Shown here: piece after piece, positions 1 through 10,352 of the stretch
Position numbering within the stretch: position 1 is the stretch's first letter
How the letters are laid out: each line of letters opens with the position of its first letter
Assembly: GCA_964036195.1 (NCBI GenBank)
Contig: OZ038458.1
Coordinates: 23,387,832 to 23,451,831 of the forward strand
Reading direction: 5' to 3'
DNA: 64,000 bases
DNA from: Sphaerolaimus hirsutus
Lineage: Eukaryota; Nematoda; Chromadorea; Monhysterida; Sphaerolaimidae
Notes under the pieces: generated by a model
What the model saw: only the letters and a program-made list of their open reading frames with translations
Database searches by the model: none
What the model was told of the DNA's origin: nothing
Translations under genes and position numbers: made by a program

Positions 1-206
1 ATTGGGATGTAAATACACCAGAAAACGCGTGGCACTGACAATTGGGTTGTGTACTGTGGGGGCAACTCCCAGACTCTGTAGTTGACACGAATTTTGATGT
101 CAACTGAATAAGTCTATTGAAATGCAACTCGACTGACTGCATTCAAAACAATCCAACTCAAAGAACTAAAAATGGGAACATCCCAAAAAAACATTTCCCA
201 CAAAAC
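1..206. other. Left-edge intronic sequence
   Basis: This is presumed intron 2 of the ADP-ribosylglycohydrolase gene. It holds a scrap of the GTAAAATG-type repeat (CCCAGACTCTGTA near 69) and a GTTGACA-type repeat fragment near 80-115. I see no further coding exon. Confidence 0.4.
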
Positions 207-539
207 CTGTCCGGGTTTCACTCGCAAATGCCCTCCACCTTTTATAGGGATGACATCCAATTTTCCCTGTTCGGAGTCGCTCCACATGATTTTCTCCACA
301 TCCGCCACACTTCTGAACTCGTACCTGGGCTCACATCCAATTACAAGGTAAGGCACATAAGGCGCACGACACATGAGTAAGCACACGAAATCGTGCGAGA
401 CGCCTACGTCAGCCTTACGTTATATAGAGCGCCTTAGGTGAGCTTTACCTTCCAATTGGGTCTGGCACCTGGCGCCCAACGCATCACCAATTACCTGGCC
501 GTAGAGACAGCCCAACGCTCGGTCTTTTAGCACATTCAT
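207..539 (-). CDS. ADP-ribosylglycohydrolase family protein, first two exons (partial)
   Basis: Two exons on the minus strand. Exon 1 is 539-469, starting at ATG 539, and ends in phase 2 at a GTGCCA donor. Exon 2 is 324-207, after a CCCAG acceptor, and ends in phase 0 at a GTTTTG donor. Joined, they read MNVLKDRALGCLYGQVIGDA, then LGARYEFRSV, and later GGGHLRVKPGQ. Family knowledge: the ADP-ribosylglycohydrolase (DraG/ARH) fold opens with a G-x-x-x-G-x-x-x-GDALG helix, and a KPGQ-type segment normally leads into the metal-binding TDDT motif. That motif should lie in the next exon, which I do not see before the left edge. Expected role: hydrolysis of ADP-ribosyl bonds. The intron is 144 bp. 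The start is the first ATG just before the conserved helix; an upstream exon cannot be excluded. Confidence 0.8.
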
Positions 540-830
540 TTTGTGGGAAAATTGGGTTAGGAATAAATAAAGTGTTGCACAAGATGTCTCGGGGGTTAGA
601 AACGTTAGAAAAGGGTGTCCACAGGTAAAATATGGAACTTTTTCTGAATGCAAAATGTTGATAATTTGTTGAGGGGAATAAAATGCTTTTGGAAAACTGT
701 TAAGGGGAATTGGCTGAATAATTTTGCCTTTATTTTTGATAGGCAAAATAGATAGGCGACACGATCAACTGGAAATAACGGGTTACGGAAACAAACTCCA
801 AAATTATTCTCGGAAATACCGAGGAAATTA

Positions 831-1281
831 CCGTATTTCCTCGAAATACCCCCCGGGGGGTGATTGTTTCATAGTGGTCCCGAGAGGGGGGGGGGGTCAA
901 ACGAGGGGGGGGGTATTTCGAGGGGGGGGGTTATTATTTCACAAGAAAATTTTTGAAAACCAAGTACGAAATTGTCGTCTGAAACGTACGCAGACGTCGA
1001 AAAATGCAACAAAAACCGCCATTTATAAGGTTCTGTAGACTAATATTAGTATGTAGATGGTATGTACACTGTTCTAACGTGACACCGACATTGTTTTAAC
1101 GTGTGTTCTGCAGTACACAGAACACAAACTACAGTTATGTACGTCATGTACGTTGTCATGTACGTTCCCTTTACACTCAATTTGGGGGGGGTATTTCGAG
1201 GGGGGGGGTGATTGTTTCATAGTGATCTCGAGAGGGGGGGGGTATTTCAAGGGGGGGGGGGGGTATTTCGAGGAAATACGG
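831..1281. mobile_element. CCGTATT-family TIR element (TA duplication), 451 bp
   Basis: The left end CCGTATTTCCTCGAAATACC and the right end GGTATTTCGAGGAAATACGG are inverted repeats, each bordered by TA. The interior has several G runs of 8-13 bases and no credible coding sequence. Superfamily is not assigned; a TA target alone is compatible with Tc1/mariner-type transposition. Confidence 0.75.
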
Positions 1282-2254
1282 TATAACGAAAACTTATACC
1301 TGCAGGTGAACACTGCAATCATCAGATAATATAATAGTGAATGAATAAACAAATTCACTTTTCTACTGGTGTAAATGCATCCAGTAGGTAGATGCAAATG
1401 CTACAGTCAGCATATTTTATTTAGGCAGTCAAGTACAAACCAATTCTTTGCAAGGAAATATTTGAAGACTTTACACATAAAGAAAACGGCACCACCAATT
1501 CTGGAACCGATTCTAAAAGTAACAAAAAATGTTAAACGATGCCCATGTTGTATTAAGCAAAGTGCCATTCCAGGTTAACATGCAAGCGACAACTTAAGTT
1601 TAGGATAATTTACTTGTCACTTACAACGTGACACATAAATACCACTTTTTGTCACTTGTCAAGTTGAGAAATTGGCCCCAGAGGAGAGGAAATTGTAATT
1701 TTCCGTGTTCTTTGTAACGTTCATCTGGTGCGCTGTTTTGACGTAATTCAGAGAGGATGCATTCATCAAAATACGGATTTAAATGTGCTGGAGGCAAAGT
1801 TAAATCGCAAATGATGAAAGCAAAGTAATTTGACAAATAACAATGTAAAATTAAAGTAAAATTACTAGGTATATCCAAACTTTTTTCTTTTTATTACATT
1901 TTCTAGATATTGACCATATGTCTCTTATCTTTTATATTATACTTAAAATACTATCAACTCTTAACTTAGCTTTTATCGTTTGTCATTTAACTTAGCCTTT
2001 GACGTAACCGGCACCTAATTTTTTTACAGACACGTTCAAGTTAGTGATTTTTAGCTAAAATTGTCAACGAGACGAAAAATGTGGGTGGGTCCATAAGATG
2101 ACAGCAACCGCCAACAAATTGTACAAAATACCATACTTGCTTGAATAAGCCCCCCTGTAAAATTAGTCAGAAAAAATAATCTCCCCTCGAATACCCCCCC
2201 CCCTATGCATATGATAACTTTGTTGTGTAAAATTTTAACAAAAATGGCATGTTA
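1282..2254. other. Gene-free stretch
   Basis: AT-rich DNA with no exon or RNA gene that I can support. A G-rich fragment near 2150-2200 resembles part of the CCGTATT repeat family. Confidence 0.4.
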
Positions 2255-2699
2255 CCGTATTACCTCGAAATACCCCCATGGGGGTTTATTATTTCGCCAG
2301 CAAAATTTGAGGGGGGGTTAATTCGAGGGGGGGGGGGGTTTATTCGAGGGGGGGGTTTATTATTTCGTCAGAAATTTTCGTAAGGATCGTAGTAAATAGT
2401 AGGCATTTGCGTACCCAAAATTGGTAATAAATGTGTCCAAACAGGATATATTTGGACATAAAAACGTAGATAGCTACACAAACTACTCTTATGTGTAGCT
2501 GCAATGCAAATTAACAGTAATATACATCATGTACATTGCGTACATGACGTATTTATTATGTACATGACGTACATCATTCCGAAGGGGGGGGGTATTTCGA
2601 GGGGGGGTTTATTATTTCCCCAGCCCATTTTGAGGGGGGATTAATTCGAGGGGGGGGGGGGTTAATTCAAGGGGGGGGGGATAATTCGAGGTAATACGG
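2255..2699. mobile_element. CCGTATT-family TIR element (TA duplication), 445 bp
   Basis: The termini are CCGTATTACCTCGAAATACC and an inverted partner ending TAATACGG, flanked by TA on both sides. It has the same G-run interior as 831-1281 but a distinct subtype of tip, with TTACC in place of TTTCC. Confidence 0.75.
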
Positions 2700-4300
2700 T
2701 ATGTTGTTAATAAAGTACAGTTCCCTCTCAAAAAAGTCTGATGAAACAATAATCCCCCAGGGGATTTATTCGATCAAACACGGTAGTTCACAAACTCATA
2801 GTCAACACGCTGTATAGCACCTAGGCAATAACATTTTTACAACTACAAAAAGCTCATCGAAAATGAACTTAAACAAATCGACTAGCGAATGTCACTGAAT
2901 TCAGTAAAATGGCACCAAAAACGTACGCAAATCAGTAAATTATATAATTAGTGGAAGTATCCAGTACAATTTACGATACAATTACAGTTAAAGTGGCGCT
3001 GGCGCCATTACGAATGGCGTTTAGAATGATAACTGAAAATGGCAGGGTTCAACACTAGGCCAGTAAAATGGCGCCATGGAGTGCAAATTCAATTGATTGA
3101 TTAAGGTTCAATTGATATACTCGGCGGACATGATACTCTGCCCTCGCACTCACTTATGTCTCACGTTGGAAACGTGCCAATGATGATAAAGCATGCGATT
3201 TTTGTATAAAAGATGAAAAAACATATTTGTGAATAATATAACGTTTAGCGTTGTAACAGAGATGACATTTTCAATTTTTTATGAAAATCGGATGCGAAAA
3301 AAACCCTTTGGCACGCTTCCAGCGGGAACCACGCGTGCAGGGTGTTAAGTGACTGGAGTATAATTGAAAAGGCCAGTCATAACTGATCAGTTAAGTAGGG
3401 ATCAGACGGTATTCCGATCATGGATCCCGACAATTTTCGGGATTTAGGATTTTCCCGATCCCGAAGTCCCAATTGCGAAACTTCGCAAAGCCAATCCCGA
3501 TAAAGTCGGCGGACATTTCACCCTACAAAATCGGAGAGTTAGAATTCGCTCGTGAATAGAGCGAACAACGAAACTTGTGTCCCACGCGGACGCTAGAAAT
3601 TGAAAAAGAAAATCATATTAAAAGAAAAATGGACGTTTCGCTGCGTCCGTGCGTGCCACGCCCTAGTTATCTACATTTTCAACGTTACTCGTAAAGAATT
3701 TTACCGTTCAAACTACCGTTTTACTGTTCAAACTACAGTTTTTGTTTTTATTTTATTTTTCATTCGTTGGCTCCGTTCCAACAGAAGAGAACTTGGCAGC
3801 CGGCCAAAATTTCGAAATCCGCTATTAATATGAATAAAATAGGCTCACAATATCTTTATAACCATGTATATAAACAAAAATAGCGATTATGAAGGTGCAA
3901 ATTGGCAAAGCGAAGGAAATTTTAATGATTTTTAGCTAAATTTCAGTTTTCACTCTCATTTGTATAATACGCAACTGGTAACTGGGATAAGGGCCAAGTT
4001 TTCATACGTGACCCGATCTATTCCAATCGTTAAAATATTGCGTCACAAATCACAATACCTAATGCCGTCATGCACTCTCCACTGGAGAGATTGACGCAAA
4101 TGTTTGTAGGACGATACGTCTGCCGACTTTACCTAATACTAGTCAATTGATTAACCACTTACGTAATTAGCAAATTTCTTGTCACTTAACCACCTACGTT
4201 TTTGGTAGAGACTGGTGATGGGAAAGCGCCAGAAAAAAGGGCCCAGTTTATGAAAAACCATGGGCCCAGTTGACATCCGGATGTCAACTGGTCTGGTCCG
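2700..4300. other. Gene-free stretch with repeat remnants
   Basis: No gene is supported. Remnants include a CTCGGCGGA tip near 3120, a degenerate GATCCC-repeat element at about 3400-3510 (isolated CCCGATCCCG words), and a GTTGACATCC palindrome near 4270. Confidence 0.35.
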
Positions 4301-5138
4301 CAGAGTTGGAAAAACGTATTTACGTTTACCAGAAATACCCGATTATTCGGGTATTTATACTTACATTTACATTTACGTTTTCCAGAAATAACATTACGTT
4401 TTGTTACGTTTTACTGACCAAAATACCCGGGTACTAGGGAAAACGTAAAAAACTTGTGATCGTTCACATGATACATAAATACAAAAATGTAGTGTATGAA
4501 AAAAGTGACTGCACGCTTGCACTTACACATGGAATACTGGGTACATATTCATAAATGTGTTCAAAAGTTGAACACAAAAACCTTTTTGTTTGATTCTGGA
4601 GCGTTGCGTATATAAATTTTTTGTGATGAATTCCGACGACGCCACTTGCAACAACTGTGAGTAGTACATGTTTCGAAACTGGCTGGGCGAGTGCAAGCTC
4701 TGGTGCCAATCCCAGACTCTGTAAAATGTAAAATTTCATGCAAATGTCAAAACTCATGTAAAATGCCCAGCAAAATGGCAAAGATTTGCCACCTTCCAGG
4801 GCACTTTGCAAGACTTTAGACACTTTGCATGCCATTTGACATTTTACAAGGCATTTTACAGGGTCTGGGACTCCCCCAGAATCACCAGCGTTAGTTGGAT
4901 TTAGCCACACTTACTACAGAAAGTGGTGCAGATGGAATGATTGACCCACCTGAAGGTGAAAATAATGGTATATTCCAAAGCACAATGGCAAATATGGTGT
5001 GTAAAATTTTTTACGTTTACGTTTTTTTACGTATTCCTTGGTATTTTAAAAATACCTTACGTTTGAGTATTTAAACTTTTTATTTGGAAAAAGTATTTAC
5101 GTTTACGTTCCAAAAATACCAGTAGTTGCACAACCATG
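4301..5138. mobile_element. hAT-like element, CAGAGTTG family, 838 bp
   Basis: The left end is CAGAGTTGGAAAAACG and the right end is GTTGCACAACCATG. The 8-bp duplication CTGGTCCG flanks both sides exactly (4293-4300 and 5139-5146). Subterminal DNA is full of ACGTTTACGT-type words. The middle (4711-4870) carries a GTAAAATGTC-type repeat. The same family recurs at 18558-19077. Confidence 0.8.
4711..4870. repeat. GTAAAATGTC-family inverted repeat
   Basis: It starts CCCAGACTCTGTAAAATG and ends ACAGGGTCTGGGA, as inverted termini with multiple GTAAAATG/CATTTTAC words between. It is nested inside the 4301-5138 element. Other copies lie near 11409, 21246, 25960 and 62240. Confidence 0.6.
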
Positions 5139-5197
5139 CTGGTCCGACATTTTTTCAGAAATTTATAGTTTATGGGCTGCGAACCAATGTTCAAATG

Positions 5198-5859
5198 AAG
5201 GGTGTGCTTCTAAAAGTACCGATCTACAAAAAATCGATTTCGAAATAATTGCAATTGAAAGTTTGGAGTATGCAATACCCATACATGGGTATTGGGTATG
5301 GGTATTTCGGCCATATTGTTGGGTATCCACATGCATGGGTATAATCATTGATTATACACATAACACTAGCTATATAAAATTTAGTGAATTATATTTTTGT
5401 AGTACAGTATATTTTTAAGGAACAAATTGGTAATAGCATGTAGATCGGTATTTTTTAAAGCACAAAATCAGACAGCTGTAGATCGGTACTTTTACCCATA
5501 AAAAAAGCACAAAATAGGTTTTTGCTGAATCAGACGCCGATCTGACATCGGTACTTTTAGAAGCACAAAAAATAATGTGCAGATCAGTACATTTAAAAGA
5601 ACAATTTTGAAAAAAGTGTGTAGATCGGTACTTTTAAAGACACAAAAGCTGAAAAAGCTTGTAGATCGGTACTTTTAAAATTTCAAAAACCGTATTTTGC
5701 GATTTTTTTGCTTTCTCGACCCCCCATATCTCAAAATTGAATTTCGCACCCCCCACATATCATATATTTTTTTGAAGCGCGTGTTTATGGGGACCCCAAA
5801 AATGGTCCTAACTCAAATTTGAATAATTTGTAGATCGGTACTTTTAGAAGCACACCCTT
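5198..5859. mobile_element. TIR element with tandem GTAGATCGGTACTTTT units, 662 bp
   Basis: The ends AAGGGTGTGCTTCTAAAAGT and its inverse are separated by repeated units containing GTAGATCGGTACTTTT (about 5440-5690). CAAATG flanks both sides. An unfilled version of the same target, with TGTTCAAATGCACATGG, exists at about 12661-12677, which supports the 6-bp duplication. Confidence 0.7.
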
Positions 5860-5958
5860 CAAATGCACATGGAAATATATAAATTCCTCTTTGACTTTGC
5901 CGCACGTGCTCTTGAAAATTGTCCTGTAACCTAAATTGAACTAAAATCGAGTTTACAC

Positions 5959-6651
5959 TAGGGTTGGAAAAAAAATCGAATTTTTTTAACGACCCCTATT
6001 TTTTTTTTTTTAATCGATTTTTTTAAATAAAAATCGCTGGGGTCAAAATTGGCCCCATTTCTGCCTAAAATCGTCGGTGGGGGTAATAAAAGCCATATAA
6101 ATTGATAGAGAGTGCACACTTATGCTTTCTGTGCTAAGTACTGTAGTAGTAATATAAGTACTGTAGAGCTCCGGAAAAGCTTGAAAGTCAGTTATTTTTA
6201 AGTGTAAAAGTAATTAAATTGTTATATTTGTGACGTGAATCACATTTCATCGACCATTTGCAATTTTGTTTGCAGAAATAGCATGTTCTTGCTCAGAACA
6301 AACTATAAATCATATTGGAAGTGAACATGGATGCATTTGCATAAATGTTTGATGTAACAACACAAAGCATAACTATGAATACTTCCTTAAATGATTTACA
6401 GCCTACCTTACACGCTTAAAAGCACACATAAATGCGTACCACACCCCCAAATTGGTTGTAAAAGCAATGTAAAAAGTAACTGATGGAATTTTTGCATGAA
6501 AGTGCGCGGTTGCGCGCAATTTTTTTGCATTTTACCTAGTGCTCGAGTACCAAAATTTTTAGCCAGCGATTTGATTTTTAAAAATCGGTACGGGTGCTGC
6601 GATTTGAAAAAAAAATATCGAAATTTAAAAAAAAATCGCTTGCCAACCCTA
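5959..6651. mobile_element. hAT-like element, TAGGGTTGGAAAA family, 693 bp
   Basis: The left end is TAGGGTTGGAAAAAAAATCG and the right end is CGCTTGCCAACCCTA. Flanks are GTTTACAC and GTTGACAC, matching at 7 of 8 bases. The interior near 6505-6530 carries a degenerate form of the GCGCGC palindrome seen in other families. Confidence 0.75.
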
Positions 6652-7066
6652 GTTGACACCGAAACAGTTGACATCAAGGGTGTGTGGCGCCAATGGCGCC
6701 ATTCGAAAACAGGGCGCCAGGCATCACAGAAAAAGGGCGCCAGGCGCCAATGGCCCACACACACTAGTTGACATCGCAAATTCGCGTCAACTCAGTGTCA
6801 ATTGAATAAACAAGAAGTTTGTAAAAAGCATCACACCTAACAGGAACAATGAAAATGAAGTGTCATGATGTAAAATTAACTATGCTCTATCAGATAGATA
6901 AGTTGAAATCACAGTATCACTTAAATTCAGTTGACATTTAGTTGACACGAATTCAGTTGACATCCAGTGTGTGGGGGCCCAATGGCCCACAAATTGCGCC
7001 AACACCATGGCGCAATTTTCATCACTGGTTGTGACTCCTGCCAACACTGACCAACCACGCATTGTA
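6652..7066. repeat. GTTGACA/GGCGCC palindromic repeat region
   Basis: It contains several GTTGACATC words in both orientations and a cluster of GGCGCC palindromes at about 6685-6750. No gene is seen. Confidence 0.4.
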
Positions 7067-8519
7067 AACACCTTCCCGGACAAGTTCACCACCCATTTTT
7101 TTATTTCACTCTGAATGCAATATATCCGTCCATGGGGGTGTTATAAAGCCGAAACTTTGTATATATAAAGTTGTAAGACCCCTCTACTCCCCAACAATGG
7201 GGGGAGGTGCAGCGACTCACTACAGGGTGGGTCGCCCTATATGCAACAATTTTTTTGGCGTTTTTGGTGTCCCAAACAAGTTCACCACCCACTTGATTGG
7301 CTACACTATGAGAGCCATATCTCCAGCTGTGATGGCGGTATAAAGCTGAAATTTGGGGGATGTTTTGCCAACAACGCCCCTCACAATACACCAGTGGGGC
7401 GGCTGCCAACGACCCACTAAAGCATGGGTCACTGCATATAAAGTTGACCATTTTCTAAAAACAGCCCAAGTGTCCCAAAACGAGTTGATCACCCAACTGC
7501 ATTGAAAAAATGTTGCAACAATATACCTAATATAAAACTGAATCGGGTTGGACCACTATTTCAGCCAAACAAAAATTTTTTCAGTAGGGCACCCACCCTG
7601 TCCCATAAAAGTAGAATGAAAATTTCACTTTAAACCATTTTTTTGTTTCACACTTACAAAGTTGGTTTACAAAGTTCACTAGAGAATGGTCTAAGGTTCA
7701 AAGTTATGTAAACAACATAACCTCTAAAATGCCTCCATAAGGAAATTTACTTGGGGTGAATTCTATAAAGTCAAAATGATGTCATTTCAGGAACAAAATT
7801 TGACACAATTTTCACTTTTTCATTCACCCCAAATAAATTTCCTTATGGAAGCATTTTAGAGGTTATGTTGTTTACATAACTTTGAACCTTAGACCCTCCC
7901 CTAGTGAACTTTGTAAATCAACTTTTTAAGTGTGATACAAAAAATTGGTTTAAAGTGAAATTTTCAGTCTGCTGTTTATGGGACAGGGTGGGTGCCCTAC
8001 TGAAAAAAATTTTATGAGCAGAACTAGGGTTCAAATCTGATTCAATTTTATATCAGGTATGTTCTCACAACATTTTTTTGTAATGCAGTTGAATGGCGAA
8101 CTTGTTTGGGACACTTGGGCTGTTCTTAAAAAAATTATCAAATTTATATGCAGTGACCCATGCTTTAGTGGGTCGTCGGCAGCCGCCCCACTGGTGTATT
8201 GTGAGGGGGGTTGTTGGCAAGACATCCCCCAAATTTCAGCTTTCTACCACCCTCACAGCTGGAGATATAGCCTTCAAAGTGTAGCTAATCAAGTGGGTGG
8301 TGAACTTGCTTGGGACAACAAAAACGCCACAAAAAAGTGTTGCATATAGGGCGACCCACCCTGTAGTGAGTCGCCGCACCTCCCCCCATTGTTGGGGAGT
8401 AAGGGGGTCTTACAACTTTATATATACAAAGTTTCAGCCTTATAACACCCCCATGGACGGAGATATTGCGTTAGAAGTGAAATAAAAAAATGGGTGGTGA
8501 ACTTGTCCGGGAAGGTGTT
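7067..8519. mobile_element. Fold-back DNA element, 1453 bp
   Basis: It begins AACACCTTCCCGGACAAGTT and ends with the inverse, with TA on each side. Each half is largely the inverted repeat of the other (arms of about 700 bp, centre near 7790), so a single strand could fold into one long hairpin. There is no transposase-like coding region. A second copy is at 12700-14153. Confidence 0.8.
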
Positions 8520-8704
8520 TATTTACAACTTGTCTGAGGGTCTTATCAATCGACTAATTTTATAATCCCAGGAAAAAAATACTACCAATTCATTTATCCA
8601 TCAAGAAAGTACAGTCCCGCACTGTGTAAAACGACAAATTCAAATGACAATCTCGATTACAGTACACCAAAATGACAACTATGAAAAAACGACGTGGCAT
8701 ATAA

Positions 8705-8786
8705 GCATCGGTGGCCGAGCGGTTAAGGCGATGGACTAGAAATCCATTGGGGTTTCCCCGCGCAGGTTCGAATCCTGCCCGCTGCG
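8705..8786 (+). tRNA. tRNA-Ser (AGA)
   Basis: A full cloverleaf is readable. The 7-bp acceptor stem (GCATCGG with CCGCTGC) has one mismatch at the fourth pair. The A box is in GTGGCCGAGCGG, the anticodon stem-loop is ATGGA/CTAGAAA/TCCAT with anticodon AGA, there is a long variable arm typical of tRNA-Ser, and the B box is GGTTCGAATCC. Discriminator G is followed by TTTTT as a Pol III stop from about 8791. The mismatch leaves some chance of a pseudogene. Confidence 0.88.
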
Positions 8787-9028
8787 TATACTTTTTGCAC
8801 TATTTTAGATGCTCTGTGGATTCACCACACGTACAAGGACTTTCATTATTTACACGAGTTTACCACGTCAATCATTTTTGCTCTCCGGCAAAAGCATTCG
8901 ATAAACTCTGAATTCCGGTCAAATAGAATGTTTCAAATGAAATTTCCACTGTCGACGAGTGACACGAGTTACCCTACACATATTTACACATGCGCATTAT
9001 ATTATCTCAACATAAAACGGTGCCGCAC

Positions 9029-9594
9029 TAGGGTTCAAACGGGATCCCGATCCCGGATCCCGTGAAATTCCGGGATTTACCAGTCCCGATCCCGATCCCG
9101 AAGCCCCAATCCCGATCCCGATCCCGAAATCCAAAAATACCAATCCCGATCCCGATCCCGAAAATTTTCAAATCCCGATCCCGATCCCGAGAAACTCCCA
9201 AGTCCGGGATCCCGATCCCGGAAAAATTAGTGGAAATTATAAAAAGTGAAATAATGACGTTTTTGCATGCAAAAAAGTGGATGCAAACCCCCAGTGTCAA
9301 TTTTATGCCACTTTTCTGGCATCCAACAGTGTTTTGAGACCTTTATGAACAACTGTGAATGCCAGAAAAATGGCCAAAATCTCTATCGCTAGAACCCAAT
9401 CCCGATCCCGGAAAAATGCCAATCCCAATCCCGATCCCGATCCCGTGACCCCAATCCCGGCCAATCCCGAAATCTCAAAAAACCAATCCCGATCCCGATC
9501 CCGACACCCCAATCCCGATCCCGATCCCGAAATCTCAAAAAGTGAATCCCGATCCCGATCCCGATCCCGAAAAGTCAATCCCGTTTGAACCCTA
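9029..9594. mobile_element. hAT-like element, GATCCC family, 566 bp
   Basis: TIRs are TAGGGTTCAAACGGGAT and CCCGTTTGAACCCTA. A perfect 8-bp duplication TGCCGCAC flanks it (9021-9028 and 9595-9602). Dozens of GATCCC hexamers lie under the tips. A non-repetitive core at about 9225-9390 is shared with copies at 15525, 37664, 51509 and 55482. Confidence 0.88.
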
Positions 9595-9905
9595 TGCCGC
9601 ACTATGTCAAGTGTCATATGTCTTGTAAAATGTCAATTACCGTATTTCTTATAACTGAATGGCATGTTTCCAATAGTATAAAAGGCTTTGGCATATTTCC
9701 AATAGTATAAAAGGCTTGCACACAATTTTGCATTATTATATGAAAAAGAAAAGATTATTTGACATTTTACGTGACATTTGACAAATTAGTATGACACTTT
9801 ACTTGACATCCGTCACTTAACTTACAATTAACAGGGTGCGGGACTTACTGCCACAACTTCACCACCTCAAACAACCCCCCCCCCCCCACCACACAAAAAT
9901 TCGCA

Positions 9906-10317
9906 TCACAGGATGTGGCGCTCGCTGGAGCTACTGCAGTCGTCGGGGCGGCCGGACTGGAGGCTGAGCGACTGTATGGACTTCTGCAAGTCGCGCAGTC
10001 CGTCGCGCAGACGACCCGCAGTCGACGAGTCGAAGAAGTCCTCGTCGTCTCTGAGGGGGGGGGGGGTTGGCAGTGAGCCAATGATTTTTGGATGATTTTT
10101 AGGGGGGGGGGAATTGTGGGTAGTCGGGGACTCTCGGGGGTCAAATATATGGGAGTTTTCAAGGTGTAGAAGGAAAAATGGAGAAAAATCGCAAAAATAT
10201 GTGAAAAATTTACAGAATGACTAAAAATAGGTATATAAGCACACATATTGACAAAAATGGTTGAAAATAGGCAATAATTTAAATGAACAATAATGATTTT
10301 GCAGTCTGAAAAAGTAT

Positions 10318-10352
<35 letters not shown>

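Noticed and set aside
8059..8485. Protein-like frames within the fold-back elements (7101-8485 and 12994-14117)
   Set aside because: They mirror each other across the inverted arms and contain no transposase signature; breaks differ between copies.
9062..9588. Open frames encoding Arg-Asp or Pro-Ile repeats on both strands (also 14200-15070, 15560-16090, 37700-38200, 51760-51970)
   Set aside because: They are translations of GATCCC or GGGACC hexamer arrays in non-coding transposons; six-base repeats keep frames open by chance.
9029..9594. CRISPR-like array of short repeats
   Set aside because: Repeats are contiguous hexamers between TIRs, without unique equal-length spacers; the genome is eukaryotic.
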